Source of the DNA: Opitutales bacterium
GTDB taxonomy: Bacteria; Verrucomicrobiota; Verrucomicrobiia; Opitutales; Oceanipulchritudinaceae
NCBI GenBank assembly: GCA_020831485.1
Contig: JAFIGG010000040.1
Coordinates: forward strand, 1 to 32,154
Direction: 5' to 3'
DNA length: 32,154 nucleotides
The number at the start of each line of letters is the position of its first letter. Positions within the stretch are counted from its first letter, which is position 1. Below, piece after piece: positions 6,941 through 14,862 of the stretch. Position numbers and translations under genes: made by a program. A model generated the notes under the pieces. That model searched no databases. It was not told the origin of the DNA and saw nothing but the letters and a program-made list of their open reading frames with translations.

Positions 6941-8107
6941 TCATGCGACGCCTTGGGCGGCTGTCACCAGGGATTGGTCAAAGTCCTTCCAGACCGGCTC
7001 GTAGCCCTTGGAGCGAATCATGTCTGCGATCACTTTCGGCGAGCGTTCGTCGGCAATGTGGAATTGTTCGCCCTCCTGGGAGTCTTTGGTCTGAACCCAC
7101 TGGCTCTCGTCGAAGCTACTGTAGCCACCCGGTTCGGTGGATGCACCCGCACTCATGTGGGTAACGCCCAACTGCACCATGTTGTTGCGTAGGCTTGGGT
7201 GTTCACGCGTGGACAGCACAACGCCCGCGTGGGGCAGCAAGAGCCGCATCGCCGCAATCGTTTGCACCAACTGAGTATCCGACATTTGATACTTCAGGTC
7301 CGGCTGAAAACCACCGGCGGCTGGGCGCATGCGCGGAACCGAGATCGACAGTTGCGCCTTCCAGCAGTGAGTGTGGAGGTGGCGTGCGTGGGCGGCAACG
7401 GCCAGCGCCTCAAAGCGCCAGTCGTGGAGGCCGAACAGGGCACCGATCCCCAGACGACGGAAACCCGCCTGATAGGCGCGCTCCGGAGTGTCCATGCGCC
7501 ATTTAAAGTGTTTTTTTGGCCCGGCCGTATGCAACTCCTTATATGTCTCCGGGTGATAGGTTTCCTGATAGACGATCAGGCTTTCGCATCCCGCGCGGAC
7601 CAAAGGCTTGTAAGGCTCGGTTTCCAGTGGTCCCAGCTCGAGTGCCAGACTCGGCATGATTGGCAGGCAGCGCTGGATAACCTCCTCGACATAGCCATTT
7701 GACACGTATTTCGGATGCTCGCCAGCCACAATCAGCAGTGAACGGAATCCCTGGCGGGCCAACTTCTGGGTTTCCTCAACCACTTGTTCGACCGGAATCG
7801 TGATGCGCGGAATCGGATTGTTGCGCGAGAAACCGCAGTACTTACAGATGTTGATGCACTCGTTGGAAAGATAGAGCGGGGCAAACAGGCGAATCGTCTT
7901 GCCAAAATTGCGCTGGGTTACCCGTTGGGCCATCTGCGCCATCATTTCGAGGCGTTGAGTGGCTACCGGCGAAAGCAGCCAGGCGAACTCTTCCAGAGAC
8001 CGTGGCCCTTGGCGTCGGAGAACTGCATCCACCTGCTCGATCGTAGCCTTGCGGCTGCTTTCGTTCAGTTGGTGAAGTGTTTCAGCTGAAAAATGGTCGG
8101 AAAACAT
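6941..8107 (-). CDS. thiH: 2-iminoacetate synthase ThiH (radical SAM tyrosine lyase)
   Basis: Cleaves tyrosine with S-adenosylmethionine and a 4Fe-4S cluster to give dehydroglycine (2-iminoacetate) and p-cresol; the former is the C-N unit used by ThiG. The 388-residue length is normal. The radical-SAM motif CINICKYCGF places the cluster cysteines at 84, 88 and 91. Further family segments are RLFAPLYLSNEC, LLIVAGEHPKYVS, YQETYHPETY, and GLHDWRFEALAVAAH. Use of ThiH rather than the oxygen-dependent glycine oxidase ThiO fits an anaerobic or facultative organism. The gene starts 18 bases after thiG and ends 19 bases before thiS, so the three are very probably one transcript. The ATG at 8107 is the natural start. 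Confidence 0.96.
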   Translation of the reverse strand: MFSDHFSAETLHQLNESSRKATIEQVDAVLRRQGPRSLEEFAWLLSPVATQRLEMMAQMAQRVTQRNFGKTIRLFAPLYLSNECINICKYCGFSRNNPIPRITIPVEQVVEETQKLARQGFRSLLIVAGEHPKYVSNGYVEEVIQRCLPIMPSLALELGPLETEPYKPLVRAGCESLIVYQETYHPETYKELHTAGPKKHFKWRMDTPERAYQAGFRRLGIGALFGLHDWRFEALAVAAHARHLHTHCWKAQLSISVPRMRPAAGGFQPDLKYQMSDTQLVQTIAAMRLLLPHAGVVLSTREHPSLRNNMVQLGVTHMSAGASTEPGGYSSFDESQWVQTKDSQEGEQFHIADERSPKVIADMIRSKGYEPVWKDFDQSLVTAAQGVA

Positions 8108-8125
8108 GGGAAGTCTTTGGATCGC

Positions 8126-8926
8126 TCAGGATTTGGAGTCGAGAAAAGCCGTCAGCGGACTCGTCGCCACTGCCCGGTTTTCGGCATGGCCGAGGCCGAT
8201 TTCGTAAGCACAACGGCCTGCAGCCACAGCGGCAGCGAAGGCCCGCGCCATGGCGGACGGGTCGGAGGCGATGGCGATCGCCGTGTTGACGAGGACCGCG
8301 TCGGCCCCCAGCTCCATCGCCTGCGCGGCGTGGCTGGGTGCTCCGATGCCCGCGTCGACGACTACCGGCACTCGTGCCTGTTCGATGATGATGCGGATCT
8401 GTGCTTCCGTCTCGAGCCCGCGGTTGGACCCAATCGGCGAGCCCAGTGGCATCACCGCCGCGCAACCGACATCCTGCAAGCGAAGTGCCAGCACCGGGTC
8501 GGCATTGATGTAAGGCATCACCGTAAAGCCCTCTTTAACGAGGATTTCGGCAGCCTTTAGAGTTTCGATCGGGTCCGGCAGCAGGTAATTCGGGTCCGGA
8601 TGGATCTCCAGTTTCACCCACTTTGGCAGACCTGCTGCTTCGGCCAGTCTGGCAATGCGTACCGCCTCATCGGCATCCATCGCCCCCGCTGTGTTGGGCA
8701 GGATCAAATAGCGCTCGGACTCAAGGTAATCGAGAATATCGGCAAAAGCGTCCGGACCCTTCAGGCTGGCCCGTTTCAGTGCTACGGTGACCAGGCCGGA
8801 TCCCGAAGCCGCACAAGCATCCCGCATCGCCTCGCCCGAAGGGAATTTCCCTGTTCCGAGCAAGAGCCGCGAGCTGAAGCTGCGATCGCCAATTTGCAGT
8901 GGTTGGTAGCTGAGTTCCGTCATCAT
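8126..8926 (-). CDS. thiG: Thiazole synthase ThiG
   Basis: TIM-barrel enzyme that condenses 1-deoxy-xylulose 5-phosphate, dehydroglycine and ThiS-thiocarboxylate sulfur into the thiazole phosphate of thiamine. The start is ATG 8926, or the adjacent ATG 8923; the latter gives 265 residues, the usual length. The frame is open to 9073, but that extension resembles no family member. Diagnostic segments, numbered from the second Met: [10 protein letters not shown] (21-30), LPNTAG (75-80), [16 protein letters not shown] (103-118) with the Schiff-base lysine at 104, then [13 protein letters not shown] and [19 protein letters not shown], the phosphate-binding end. First gene of a thiG-thiH-thiS-hydrolase operon, divergent from kdsB. 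No ribosome binding site and no TPP riboswitch are recognisable upstream. Confidence 0.96.
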   Translation of the reverse strand: MMTELSYQPLQIGDRSFSSRLLLGTGKFPSGEAMRDACAASGSGLVTVALKRASLKGPDAFADILDYLESERYLILPNTAGAMDADEAVRIARLAEAAGLPKWVKLEIHPDPNYLLPDPIETLKAAEILVKEGFTVMPYINADPVLALRLQDVGCAAVMPLGSPIGSNRGLETEAQIRIIIEQARVPVVVDAGIGAPSHAAQAMELGADAVLVNTAIAIASDPSAMARAFAAAVAAGRCAYEIGLGHAENRAVATSPLTAFLDSKS

Positions 8927-9061
8927 AGTTTGAAGCTGATTCAAGTTACGCGGAATTGGCCAATTGTAAACCCTTGAAAGAGCGGAGGGCGGATGGTTTG
9001 GTTGAAAATGACACCTAATCTTCCCCTTGTCATCGGCGATTAAGTTTTGCTTCATACTGGA
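8927..9061. promoter_or_regulatory. Divergent thiG / kdsB intergenic region with an inverted repeat
   Basis: This 135-bp region must hold both promoters. It includes the inverted repeat ATGACA (9008-9013) and TGTCAT (9028-9033), spaced by 14 bases, which could be a regulator site. I looked on the minus strand for the conserved TPP (THI-box) riboswitch core, the CTGAGA element and the distal CCAGCGTAGGGA-like segment, and did not find them. No convincing -35/-10 pair stands out on either strand. Confidence 0.3.
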
Positions 9062-9793
9062 ATGCCGAATCATGCCATCATCGTGCCTGCCCGTCTGGCT
9101 TCACAGCGATTTCCGCGCAAGCTGCTGCATCCTGTAAGGGGGAAGCCGCTGATTTTGTGGACGGCCGAACGGGTGCGTTCCGAGGTGCCGGAGATTCCGC
9201 TGTATTTTGCGGTGGCAGAGCCTGAGCTGGCGGAGGTGCTGGATGCTGCCGGATTTCGGACGATCGCAACTGATCCGGAGCTTGCCAGCGGGACCGACCG
9301 CATTGCCCAGGCCAACCGGGAAGTCGCTGCCGACTTTGTGATCAATGTCCAGGCTGACGAACCTCTGGTGACCGGTGAGCAGATCCGCACTCTGGACGGA
9401 CTGATTCAGTCGGGAGTTGCAATGGCGACCTTGGCCAGGCCGATTCGGGAACGGGCGGATTTTGTCAACCCGAACCGGGTCAAAGTGGTCTGTGACAGCG
9501 AGGGCAGAGCTCTGTATTTTTCGCGTTCCCCGATACCCCACCAGCGCGGTGAGTCGGACGGCTTTGCCGCCGGTGAAGCCCTGCTGCACCTCGGCCTCTA
9601 CGCTTATACGGCTGACTTTCTACAGAAGTTTCAACAGTGGCCAGCCGGGCGACTGGAAGGCCTTGAGCGGCTGGAGCAGCTGCGCGCTTTGGAAAATGGC
9701 GCCAGCATTGCCGTTGGGTTCACCGAGCACGTAGGCATTGGGGTCGACACGCCGGAGGACGCCGAGCTGCTGGAGAAGGCGCTTAGGGGTTGA
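9062..9793 (+). CDS. kdsB: 3-deoxy-manno-octulosonate cytidylyltransferase (CMP-KDO synthetase)
   Basis: Cytosolic nucleotidyltransferase that activates KDO with CTP for lipopolysaccharide core synthesis, so the organism probably has a KDO-containing outer membrane. From ATG 9062 it has 243 residues, the normal size. Family motifs: [17 protein letters not shown] at the N-terminus (CTP-binding loop), [20 protein letters not shown] (magnesium/CTP Asp), [11 protein letters not shown] and [14 protein letters not shown]. The near-C-terminal [17 protein letters not shown] is the dimerisation and closing segment. A TTG at 9047 would add five residues, but the ATG matches homologues better. Neither has a clear Shine-Dalgarno. 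The gene is single, divergent from thiG, and followed by the 7-bp repeat array. No other KDO or lipid A gene is present. Confidence 0.95.
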   Translation: MPNHAIIVPARLASQRFPRKLLHPVRGKPLILWTAERVRSEVPEIPLYFAVAEPELAEVLDAAGFRTIATDPELASGTDRIAQANREVAADFVINVQADEPLVTGEQIRTLDGLIQSGVAMATLARPIRERADFVNPNRVKVVCDSEGRALYFSRSPIPHQRGESDGFAAGEALLHLGLYAYTADFLQKFQQWPAGRLEGLERLEQLRALENGASIAVGFTEHVGIGVDTPEDAELLEKALRG

Positions 9794-9801
9794 GGGGTTT
9801 T

Positions 9802-9879
9802 TTGGTTCTTTGGTTCTTAGTTCTTGGTTCCTGGTTCTTGGTTCCTGGTTCTTGGTTTGTGGTTCTTGGTTTGTGGGTA
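9802..9879. repeat. Array of about 11 degenerate 7-bp repeats (TTGGTTC-type)
   Basis: From 9802 the sequence repeats with a 7-bp period: TTGGTTC, then after one extra T TTGGTTC, TTAGTTC, TTGGTTC, CTGGTTC, TTGGTTC, CTGGTTC, TTGGTTT, GTGGTTC, TTGGTTT, GTGGGTA. One plus strand is purely G/T/C-rich, unlike its surroundings. It lies between the kdsB stop and the start of the first kinase gene, ending 43 bases before ATG 9923. Heptameric short tandem repeats of this kind are known in some bacterial genomes; copy number could vary by slippage. Whether it affects kinase expression is unknown. Confidence 0.85.
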
Positions 9880-9922
9880 GAAAAACCTTTTCACTGCTTA
9901 GGAAGCTTTGCAGGATGCTTGG

Positions 9923-12900
9923 ATGGGCCTGAACGACGACAAGACGATCCTGGGAGGGAGCGGCGAAGATGACGGCGGTTCCGGATCCTTGGCAGCGGGC
10001 ACCCAGTTGGGTGACTACCGGATCGTGCAACTTTTGGGTAAGGGCGCCATGGGGGAGGTCTACGAGGCCGAGCAGGTGCACCTCAGACAGCGCTACGCGG
10101 TCAAAGTGTTGCCGGCCGAGCTGAGCCAGGATCCGCGCTTTCGGGAACGTTTCCGCACAGAGGCGCAGACTCTGGCGTCGTTGCGCCATCCGAACGTGGT
10201 TTCCATCCACAATGCCGGCGAGGCTGAAGGACGATTTTTCCTGGTGATGGAACGGCTCGCACCGTTTGAGGATGAACGAAGTTTGGGCGCTGGGGTTGAG
10301 AGGGTTGACGCGATCCGTTCTGTCCTTGAGCAGGTGCTTTCCGGTTTGGTCTACGCACACGGGAAGGGAGTGGTACACCGAGACTTGAAACCTGCGAATT
10401 TGCTGCAGGGTGAGGACGGTGCGGTGAAAATCGGCGACTTCGGTGTGGCCGAGGTCGTGGGTGAAGATTTTGTGCAGTCCGTGGTTAAGGAAACGATCGC
10501 CAGGACGCAAACCGGAGCGGCCTCGACACTGGTGGATCGAGGCAGCGGTTCCGGGTCTGGCTACGCAGGCACGCTGCAATACATGGCCCCGGAAGTGTTG
10601 GAAGGTGCCCGGGCCACAGAGCAAAGCGATCTCTACGCTGTTGGTGTGATGGCTTACGAGTGGCTGACCGGTCGTAAACCGGTGGGGCGGTATAAGGACG
10701 CCAGCAAGCTTGTTGAAGGTTTAGACCCGAGCTGGGACGAATGGTTGAACGGGATATTGGAGCCCGATCCCGACGAAAGGACTGAATCGGCAGAAGCGGC
10801 ATTGGATGGATTGCGGGAACTCAGTAAGCCGGTGGCGGCACCAGATGCAACGGCTTCGAAGCCTAAAGAGGCAGTCCGCCCTGAACGGAAATCAGCTATG
10901 ACTCGGTGGGCAATGGTGTTGCCCTTGCTCGTTATCCTTCTGTCGGCCGGAGCTGCAATGGGCTATTACTACGGGATCCATCTACCAGCGGAGCGGGAAC
11001 GGGAACGGATTGCGGAGGAACAGCGCATCGCGGATGAGGAACGAAGGGCCGAAGAAGCGCGTCTGGCCTACGATGCGCTGAGGGAGCAGATCGATGCGGT
11101 GGCTGAAGAGACGCCCATCACGAAGATGGGAGACTTGGAGCGCGAAGTGGAGGGGTATCTGACGGAAGCTGAAGATCCCTACCGCGGTCAGATCCGAGAG
11201 CGCTGGTTGGAAAAACGATCGGCGGTGGAGCACTACTGGGAAACGGCGCGCGGAGGTTTGACTCTCGACACCGAGCCGTCTGGAGCGGAAGTGCGCATCG
11301 GGGAGCTGCCGGTTGAGCACAGTCCGGTTCGTTTGTCGGATCTGCGTCTGGGAGAATACCCAATCGAAATTGTGCATCCGGGCTATGAGAGTTGGTCTGG
11401 AGTGGTGGAGGTCGAGAATGAACGTCATACCGATATGGGTACAATTGCTCTGGAGCGAAGCACAGGCAGTGTACGGATCGAGGTCCAGCCAGAGGGTGCT
11501 CGTTGGGAGCTGCTCAAAGAAGATGGCGAAATTGAACCTGTTGCCGGCGAGGGAGCTGGCGTGCTGGACGGCCTGCCTACTGGGCAGTACACGCTAAGCT
11601 CTGTGGCCGAGGGCTATCGCGATTGGGAACTGAGGTTGGTTGTCGCCCGAAACGAGGAACAGCCAGTATCCGTTGCCCTGGAATTTCAGCGGGGAAGCTT
11701 GGAAATGACCTTGGCGAACGAACGGATTCTTGAACCGGAGCGCATCCGCATCCTATTGGACGGAGAGGAAGCGCGTTTGCTGCGCACGGATACCGAAGCC
11801 GTTGGCCGGGTCTACAGGGTCGACGAAGTTATTGCCGGGGATCGAGGGTTGGAGATCAGGCATCCGCGGTATGAGCCGCTGACTTTCAACCCGACGATAA
11901 GAGATCGGCGAATAACTGAGCTGGAAGCTGTACTGGAACCATTGCCGGCCCGAGTGGCGCTGGAGGTTCAGGGCCCCGGACGGGGAGAGTGGACGCTGAA
12001 GGCCGGGGGAGAGACGGTAAGTGCCGATAACGACGGTCGTTTTCAGCTGCCTGCCGAAGAAAAGCTGGATTTGCGTGTGAGCGCTCGTGAATGGCAACCG
12101 TGGGAAGAGCAAATGATTCTGGAAGCAGCCGGGGAGCGAGTTCTGCAGGTGGCACTGGAGGAGTATGAGGGACCCCTCGATGGCGAAGATTACAGTCTGA
12201 ACCTTGGGAGCAATTTGGCGCTTGAGCTGGTGTGGATTCCCTCCGGTGAATTTGTGATGGGCTCGCCGTCGAACGAGCAGGGACGTAGGAATGACGAAGG
12301 TCCACAGACGCACGTGCGGCTGACGAGCGGGTTTTGGCTGGGGAAGACGCCGGTGACAGTAGGCGAGTTTCGTGCGTTTGCAGATGAGAGCGGATACCGG
12401 ACCGAGGCGGAACAGGATCCTGAGAAAGGGGTGAATATTTTCGAGACGTCCAGATGGAGGGGAGGCAGTTGGGAGGAGGGGCCCAACCGGAACTGGAGAA
12501 ACACAGCTGCGGATAACGAAAGAAATCCAGTAGTGGGGGTTAGTTGGAACGATGCGATGGCCTTTTGTGAATGGCTGACGGAGCGTGAACGGGAAGCGGG
12601 TCGTTTACCGGAAGGCTTTATCTATACACTCCCTTCGGAAGCTCAGTGGGAATACGCAGCGCGGGCGGGAACGACGACGCCTTGGTCGTTTGGAGACGAT
12701 CCAGCTCAGTTGGGGAATTATGCCTGGTATCAAGGCAATAGTCGAGATCGAGTCCATCCCGTGGGAACCAAACGTGCGAACCCGTGGGGCTTGCACGACG
12801 TCCACGGCAATGTCTGGGAGTGGACTCGGAGCTGGTTCGGTGCCTATCCTGGTGACAGTGTGACGGACTACGAGGGCCCTTCATCGGGTTCTCAACGGGT

Positions 12901-13027
12901 CGACCGTGGCGGTGCTTGGCCCACCGATTCGCGCGGATTGCGTGTGTCCTACCGCGACAGGAGCACGCCGGGCAACCGCTTCAGTCTGGTTGGCTTTCGC
13001 CTTGCCATTGCACCGTCCCCACAGTGA
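9923..13027 (+). CDS. Membrane Ser/Thr protein kinase with PEGA repeats and C-terminal FGE-sulfatase-like domain (paralogue 1)
   Basis: Predicted one-pass transmembrane kinase of 1034 residues. ATG 9923 is preceded by AGGA at a 7-base spacing; the upstream TTG at 9908 is less likely. Residues 31-290 are a Hanks-type kinase: glycine loop GKGAMGEVYEA, ATP-binding lysine in YAVKVL (Lys61), HRDLKPAN (Asp154), DFG (Asp172), and APE in YMAPEVL. The activation segment carries a Gly/Ser run. A transmembrane helix (about 326-351) is followed by a charged helical stretch, PEGA-type repeats (for example PSGAEVRIGELPVE and LRLGEYPIEIVHPGYESW) and, from about 766 to the end, an FGE-sulfatase domain (VWIPSGEFVMGSP, PVVGVSWNDAMAFCEWL, LPSEAQWEYAARAGT, HGNVWEWTRSWF). 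This C-terminal half should be periplasmic. The cysteine pair of true FGEs is absent from the RGGAW region, so it is probably a binding or sensing module. Chlamydial Pkn1 has a related kinase-FGE layout. Confidence 0.9.
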   Translation: MGLNDDKTILGGSGEDDGGSGSLAAGTQLGDYRIVQLLGKGAMGEVYEAEQVHLRQRYAVKVLPAELSQDPRFRERFRTEAQTLASLRHPNVVSIHNAGEAEGRFFLVMERLAPFEDERSLGAGVERVDAIRSVLEQVLSGLVYAHGKGVVHRDLKPANLLQGEDGAVKIGDFGVAEVVGEDFVQSVVKETIARTQTGAASTLVDRGSGSGSGYAGTLQYMAPEVLEGARATEQSDLYAVGVMAYEWLTGRKPVGRYKDASKLVEGLDPSWDEWLNGILEPDPDERTESAEAALDGLRELSKPVAAPDATASKPKEAVRPERKSAMTRWAMVLPLLVILLSAGAAMGYYYGIHLPAERERERIAEEQRIADEERRAEEARLAYDALREQIDAVAEETPITKMGDLEREVEGYLTEAEDPYRGQIRERWLEKRSAVEHYWETARGGLTLDTEPSGAEVRIGELPVEHSPVRLSDLRLGEYPIEIVHPGYESWSGVVEVENERHTDMGTIALERSTGSVRIEVQPEGARWELLKEDGEIEPVAGEGAGVLDGLPTGQYTLSSVAEGYRDWELRLVVARNEEQPVSVALEFQRGSLEMTLANERILEPERIRILLDGEEARLLRTDTEAVGRVYRVDEVIAGDRGLEIRHPRYEPLTFNPTIRDRRITELEAVLEPLPARVALEVQGPGRGEWTLKAGGETVSADNDGRFQLPAEEKLDLRVSAREWQPWEEQMILEAAGERVLQVALEEYEGPLDGEDYSLNLGSNLALELVWIPSGEFVMGSPSNEQGRRNDEGPQTHVRLTSGFWLGKTPVTVGEFRAFADESGYRTEAEQDPEKGVNIFETSRWRGGSWEEGPNRNWRNTAADNERNPVVGVSWNDAMAFCEWLTEREREAGRLPEGFIYTLPSEAQWEYAARAGTTTPWSFGDDPAQLGNYAWYQGNSRDRVHPVGTKRANPWGLHDVHGNVWEWTRSWFGAYPGDSVTDYEGPSSGSQRVDRGGAWPTDSRGLRVSYRDRSTPGNRFSLVGFRLAIAPSPQ

Positions 13028-13073
13028 ACGGGGATTGGACGGCCAATGTGATTTTCAAGTCTCTATTTTGTCG

Positions 13074-13700
13074 TTACCACCAACCGGTGACATGCCCTTG
13101 GGCAAGTTTGACGGCGAAGACGCCGATATTGCTGGCGATGTGGGCGGCGATGCAGGGTAGGAGGGAGCGGTTGTGGTTCCTGAAGCCAAAGCGCAGGGCG
13201 TAGAACCAGATGGAGTTGAGGAAGAGAATGCAGAGGGTCCAGCTGGACTGGGGATCGATGCGGAATTCGAATGCGTGCCAGGCAGCGCCTTCGGGGACTT
13301 CGGTGTAGTACTGGGTGTGAACCAGGGCAAATATCAGTGAGAAGAAAATGACGCTGGCCCAGAGAACCGCCGGGCCTTTGCGGTCGTAAAACAGGTAGCC
13401 GCGAAATATCAGCTCCTCGATAAATCCTGCACCGAGCATCGCGAGCAGGAAGAGGGCGCTGATCTGGCTTTGCTGGGCGCTGACCCCGAGGGCGTATTCG
13501 CCTGCGGTTTCCAGTCCGACCAGCAGCAGGGCACCGATCACGCCGAGAAGTATCAGCGAAGTGCGCGCCCCGGTGGCGCCGGGAAAGGCTCTGGGATTCG
13601 GTTTTCCGGAGCGCCAGGCGCGGTAGTCCTGCCACCAGAGCCAGGCGAGGTAACAGACAGCGGCGAAGAGCGCGAGGATGACAGCGGGATTGTCTTGCAT
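13074..13700 (-). CDS. CPBP-family intramembrane glutamic endopeptidase (Abi/CAAX protease-like)
   Basis: Multi-pass inner-membrane protein of about 208 residues, in the family that includes Rce1-type CAAX proteases and bacterial Abi proteins. Signature segments in order: the double-glutamate motif EELIFRGYLFY, then FALVHTQ with a conserved His, and AAHIASNIGVFA with the third motif His and Asn. Hydrophobic helices lie at the N-terminus (AVILALFAAVCYLAWLWW), at SLILLGVIGALLLVGLE, ISALFLLAMLGAGF and VLWASVIFFSLIFAL, and near WTLCILFLNSIWFYAL. The start is ATG 13700; an in-frame TTG at 13718 would add six residues. It is convergent with kinase 1 and divergent from the polyprenyl synthase gene. 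Its substrate is unknown. Proximity to kinases and an isoprenoid enzyme does not prove a shared pathway. Confidence 0.87.
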   Translation of the reverse strand: MQDNPAVILALFAAVCYLAWLWWQDYRAWRSGKPNPRAFPGATGARTSLILLGVIGALLLVGLETAGEYALGVSAQQSQISALFLLAMLGAGFIEELIFRGYLFYDRKGPAVLWASVIFFSLIFALVHTQYYTEVPEGAAWHAFEFRIDPQSSWTLCILFLNSIWFYALRFGFRNHNRSLLPCIAAHIASNIGVFAVKLAQGHVTGWW

Positions 13701-13723
13701 CGGTGCTGTTTGAGACAATCGGC

Positions 13724-13772
13724 CGCTTGATTCAGGTCAAGCGCTGAGCGCGTTGTCGGCGTCGGCGCTTGA
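13724..13772. promoter_or_regulatory. Inverted and direct CGCTTGA repeats in a divergent promoter region
   Basis: In the gap between the divergent CPBP protease and polyprenyl synthase genes, CGCTTGA (13724-13730) pairs perfectly with TCAAGCG (13737-13743) across 6 bases. CGCTTGA occurs again at 13766-13772. Three copies of the same heptamer within 50 bp suggest a DNA-binding protein site serving one or both genes. No matching protein is identifiable. Confidence 0.35.
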
Positions 13773-13814
13773 TTTTCTTTCTCCAGCGCCTAACTTGCTG
13801 AACAACTCCCCATT

Positions 13815-14831
13815 ATGTCATTGAGCGACCCGTACAACAATTTGGCTTCCGAAGTGAATGCCGCTGAAATTCTCGAGCCTGTGGCAGGCCACCTTGAGCA
13901 GCTGGAGGATTACCTGCAATCGCAGATCGAAGCCTTTGAGCCGGAGGTTCAGCCTCTGGTGGAATTCACCTTGGGCCACAGCGGCAAGAAAATCCGACCG
14001 GTGCTGGTCTTTTTGAGCGGCTATCTGGGTGAAGAAGAGGCGAGTCCCGAGCTGGTGCGGGCGGCGGCCATCGTCGAGTTGGTGCATCTGGCAACGCTGG
14101 TGCACGACGACATCCTGGATGAAGCGGACCTGCGGCACCAAGTGGAGACCGTGACCGCGCGCTACGGTCCACACAGTGCGGTGCTGTTGGGCGATGCCCT
14201 GTTCGCGCATGCGCTGAAACTGGCTGCGGACTACCCGACGCCGGAGGTTTGCCGGGCGGTCGCGGAGTCCACCCGCCAGGTTTGCAGTGGAGAAATCTGC
14301 CAAACTTTTGCCCGTGGGGACGGCGACCTGTCCCTTCCGACTTACCTGCGCATCATCGACCTCAAAACAGCGGAGCTGTTTGCGGTGTCGGCCCGCCTGG
14401 GTGCCCGGCTCTCAGGGGGCTCCGAAGATTGGGTGGCTGCGGCCGAGACCTTTGCCCGCAAGCTGGGGGTGGCCTATCAGATTTACGATGACCTGGCCGA
14501 TATCATTGGCCGCGAAGACAAGGCGGGCAAGACCTTGGGAACGGATCTGGAGAGCGGCAAACTGACGCTGCCGGTGCTGTATTACCTGGAGGAATTCGAA
14601 GGCGCTGAGCGGGCAAAAGCCTGGCAGGAAATGCGCAACATGTCGCACGCCGAGCGGTTGCAGCTGCTGACTGAGAAGGCTGCGGTTCGGCGCACGCATG
14701 ACTACCTGGTCGCAGAGCTGGGGGCTGCGAGGGAATTGTTGAACCGTTTCCCGGATCTGCCAGCCTCCGCATGCCTGGCACCCTTGACGCTTTGGGTCGA
14801 GTCGGCCTTGCACAAGTTGCTGCATGCCTGA
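13815..14831 (+). CDS. Trans-polyprenyl diphosphate synthase (octaprenyl/heptaprenyl type)
   Basis: Soluble all-helical enzyme that adds isopentenyl diphosphate units to an allylic primer, making the long side chain of a respiratory quinone. It has 338 residues, typical of the long-chain class (IspB/HepT). Visible motifs: GKKIRP (57-62, substrate binding), first aspartate-rich motif LVHDDILDEADLRH with Asp98, Asp99 and Asp102, GEICQ (159-163), LKTAELF, and second aspartate-rich motif YQIYDDLADIIG with Asp225, Asp226 and Asp229, then GKTLGTDLESGKLTLP. Residues just before the first motif are small (Ala-Thr-Leu), consistent with a long product, but chain length cannot be fixed by eye. The gene lies directly before the second kinase gene (31-base gap), so co-transcription is possible. 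A menaquinone would suit the nearby NrfH quinol dehydrogenase. Confidence 0.92.
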   Translation: MSLSDPYNNLASEVNAAEILEPVAGHLEQLEDYLQSQIEAFEPEVQPLVEFTLGHSGKKIRPVLVFLSGYLGEEEASPELVRAAAIVELVHLATLVHDDILDEADLRHQVETVTARYGPHSAVLLGDALFAHALKLAADYPTPEVCRAVAESTRQVCSGEICQTFARGDGDLSLPTYLRIIDLKTAELFAVSARLGARLSGGSEDWVAAAETFARKLGVAYQIYDDLADIIGREDKAGKTLGTDLESGKLTLPVLYYLEEFEGAERAKAWQEMRNMSHAERLQLLTEKAAVRRTHDYLVAELGAARELLNRFPDLPASACLAPLTLWVESALHKLLHA

Positions 14832-14862
14832 GGCACGGCTTTGACGCGGCCGCCGCATCCAG

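Noticed and set aside
9008-9033. TPP riboswitch in the thiG leader
   Set aside because: The conserved THI-box core elements were not found; only a simple inverted repeat is present.
8927-9073. N-terminal extension of ThiG
   Set aside because: The frame is open by chance. ThiG proteins begin close to the [15 protein letters not shown] segment, and the extension would overlap the kdsB start.
9620-10624. 334-residue minus-strand frame across the 7-bp repeats
   Set aside because: Its middle is a translation of the repeat array, and both ends lie opposite kdsB and the kinase gene.
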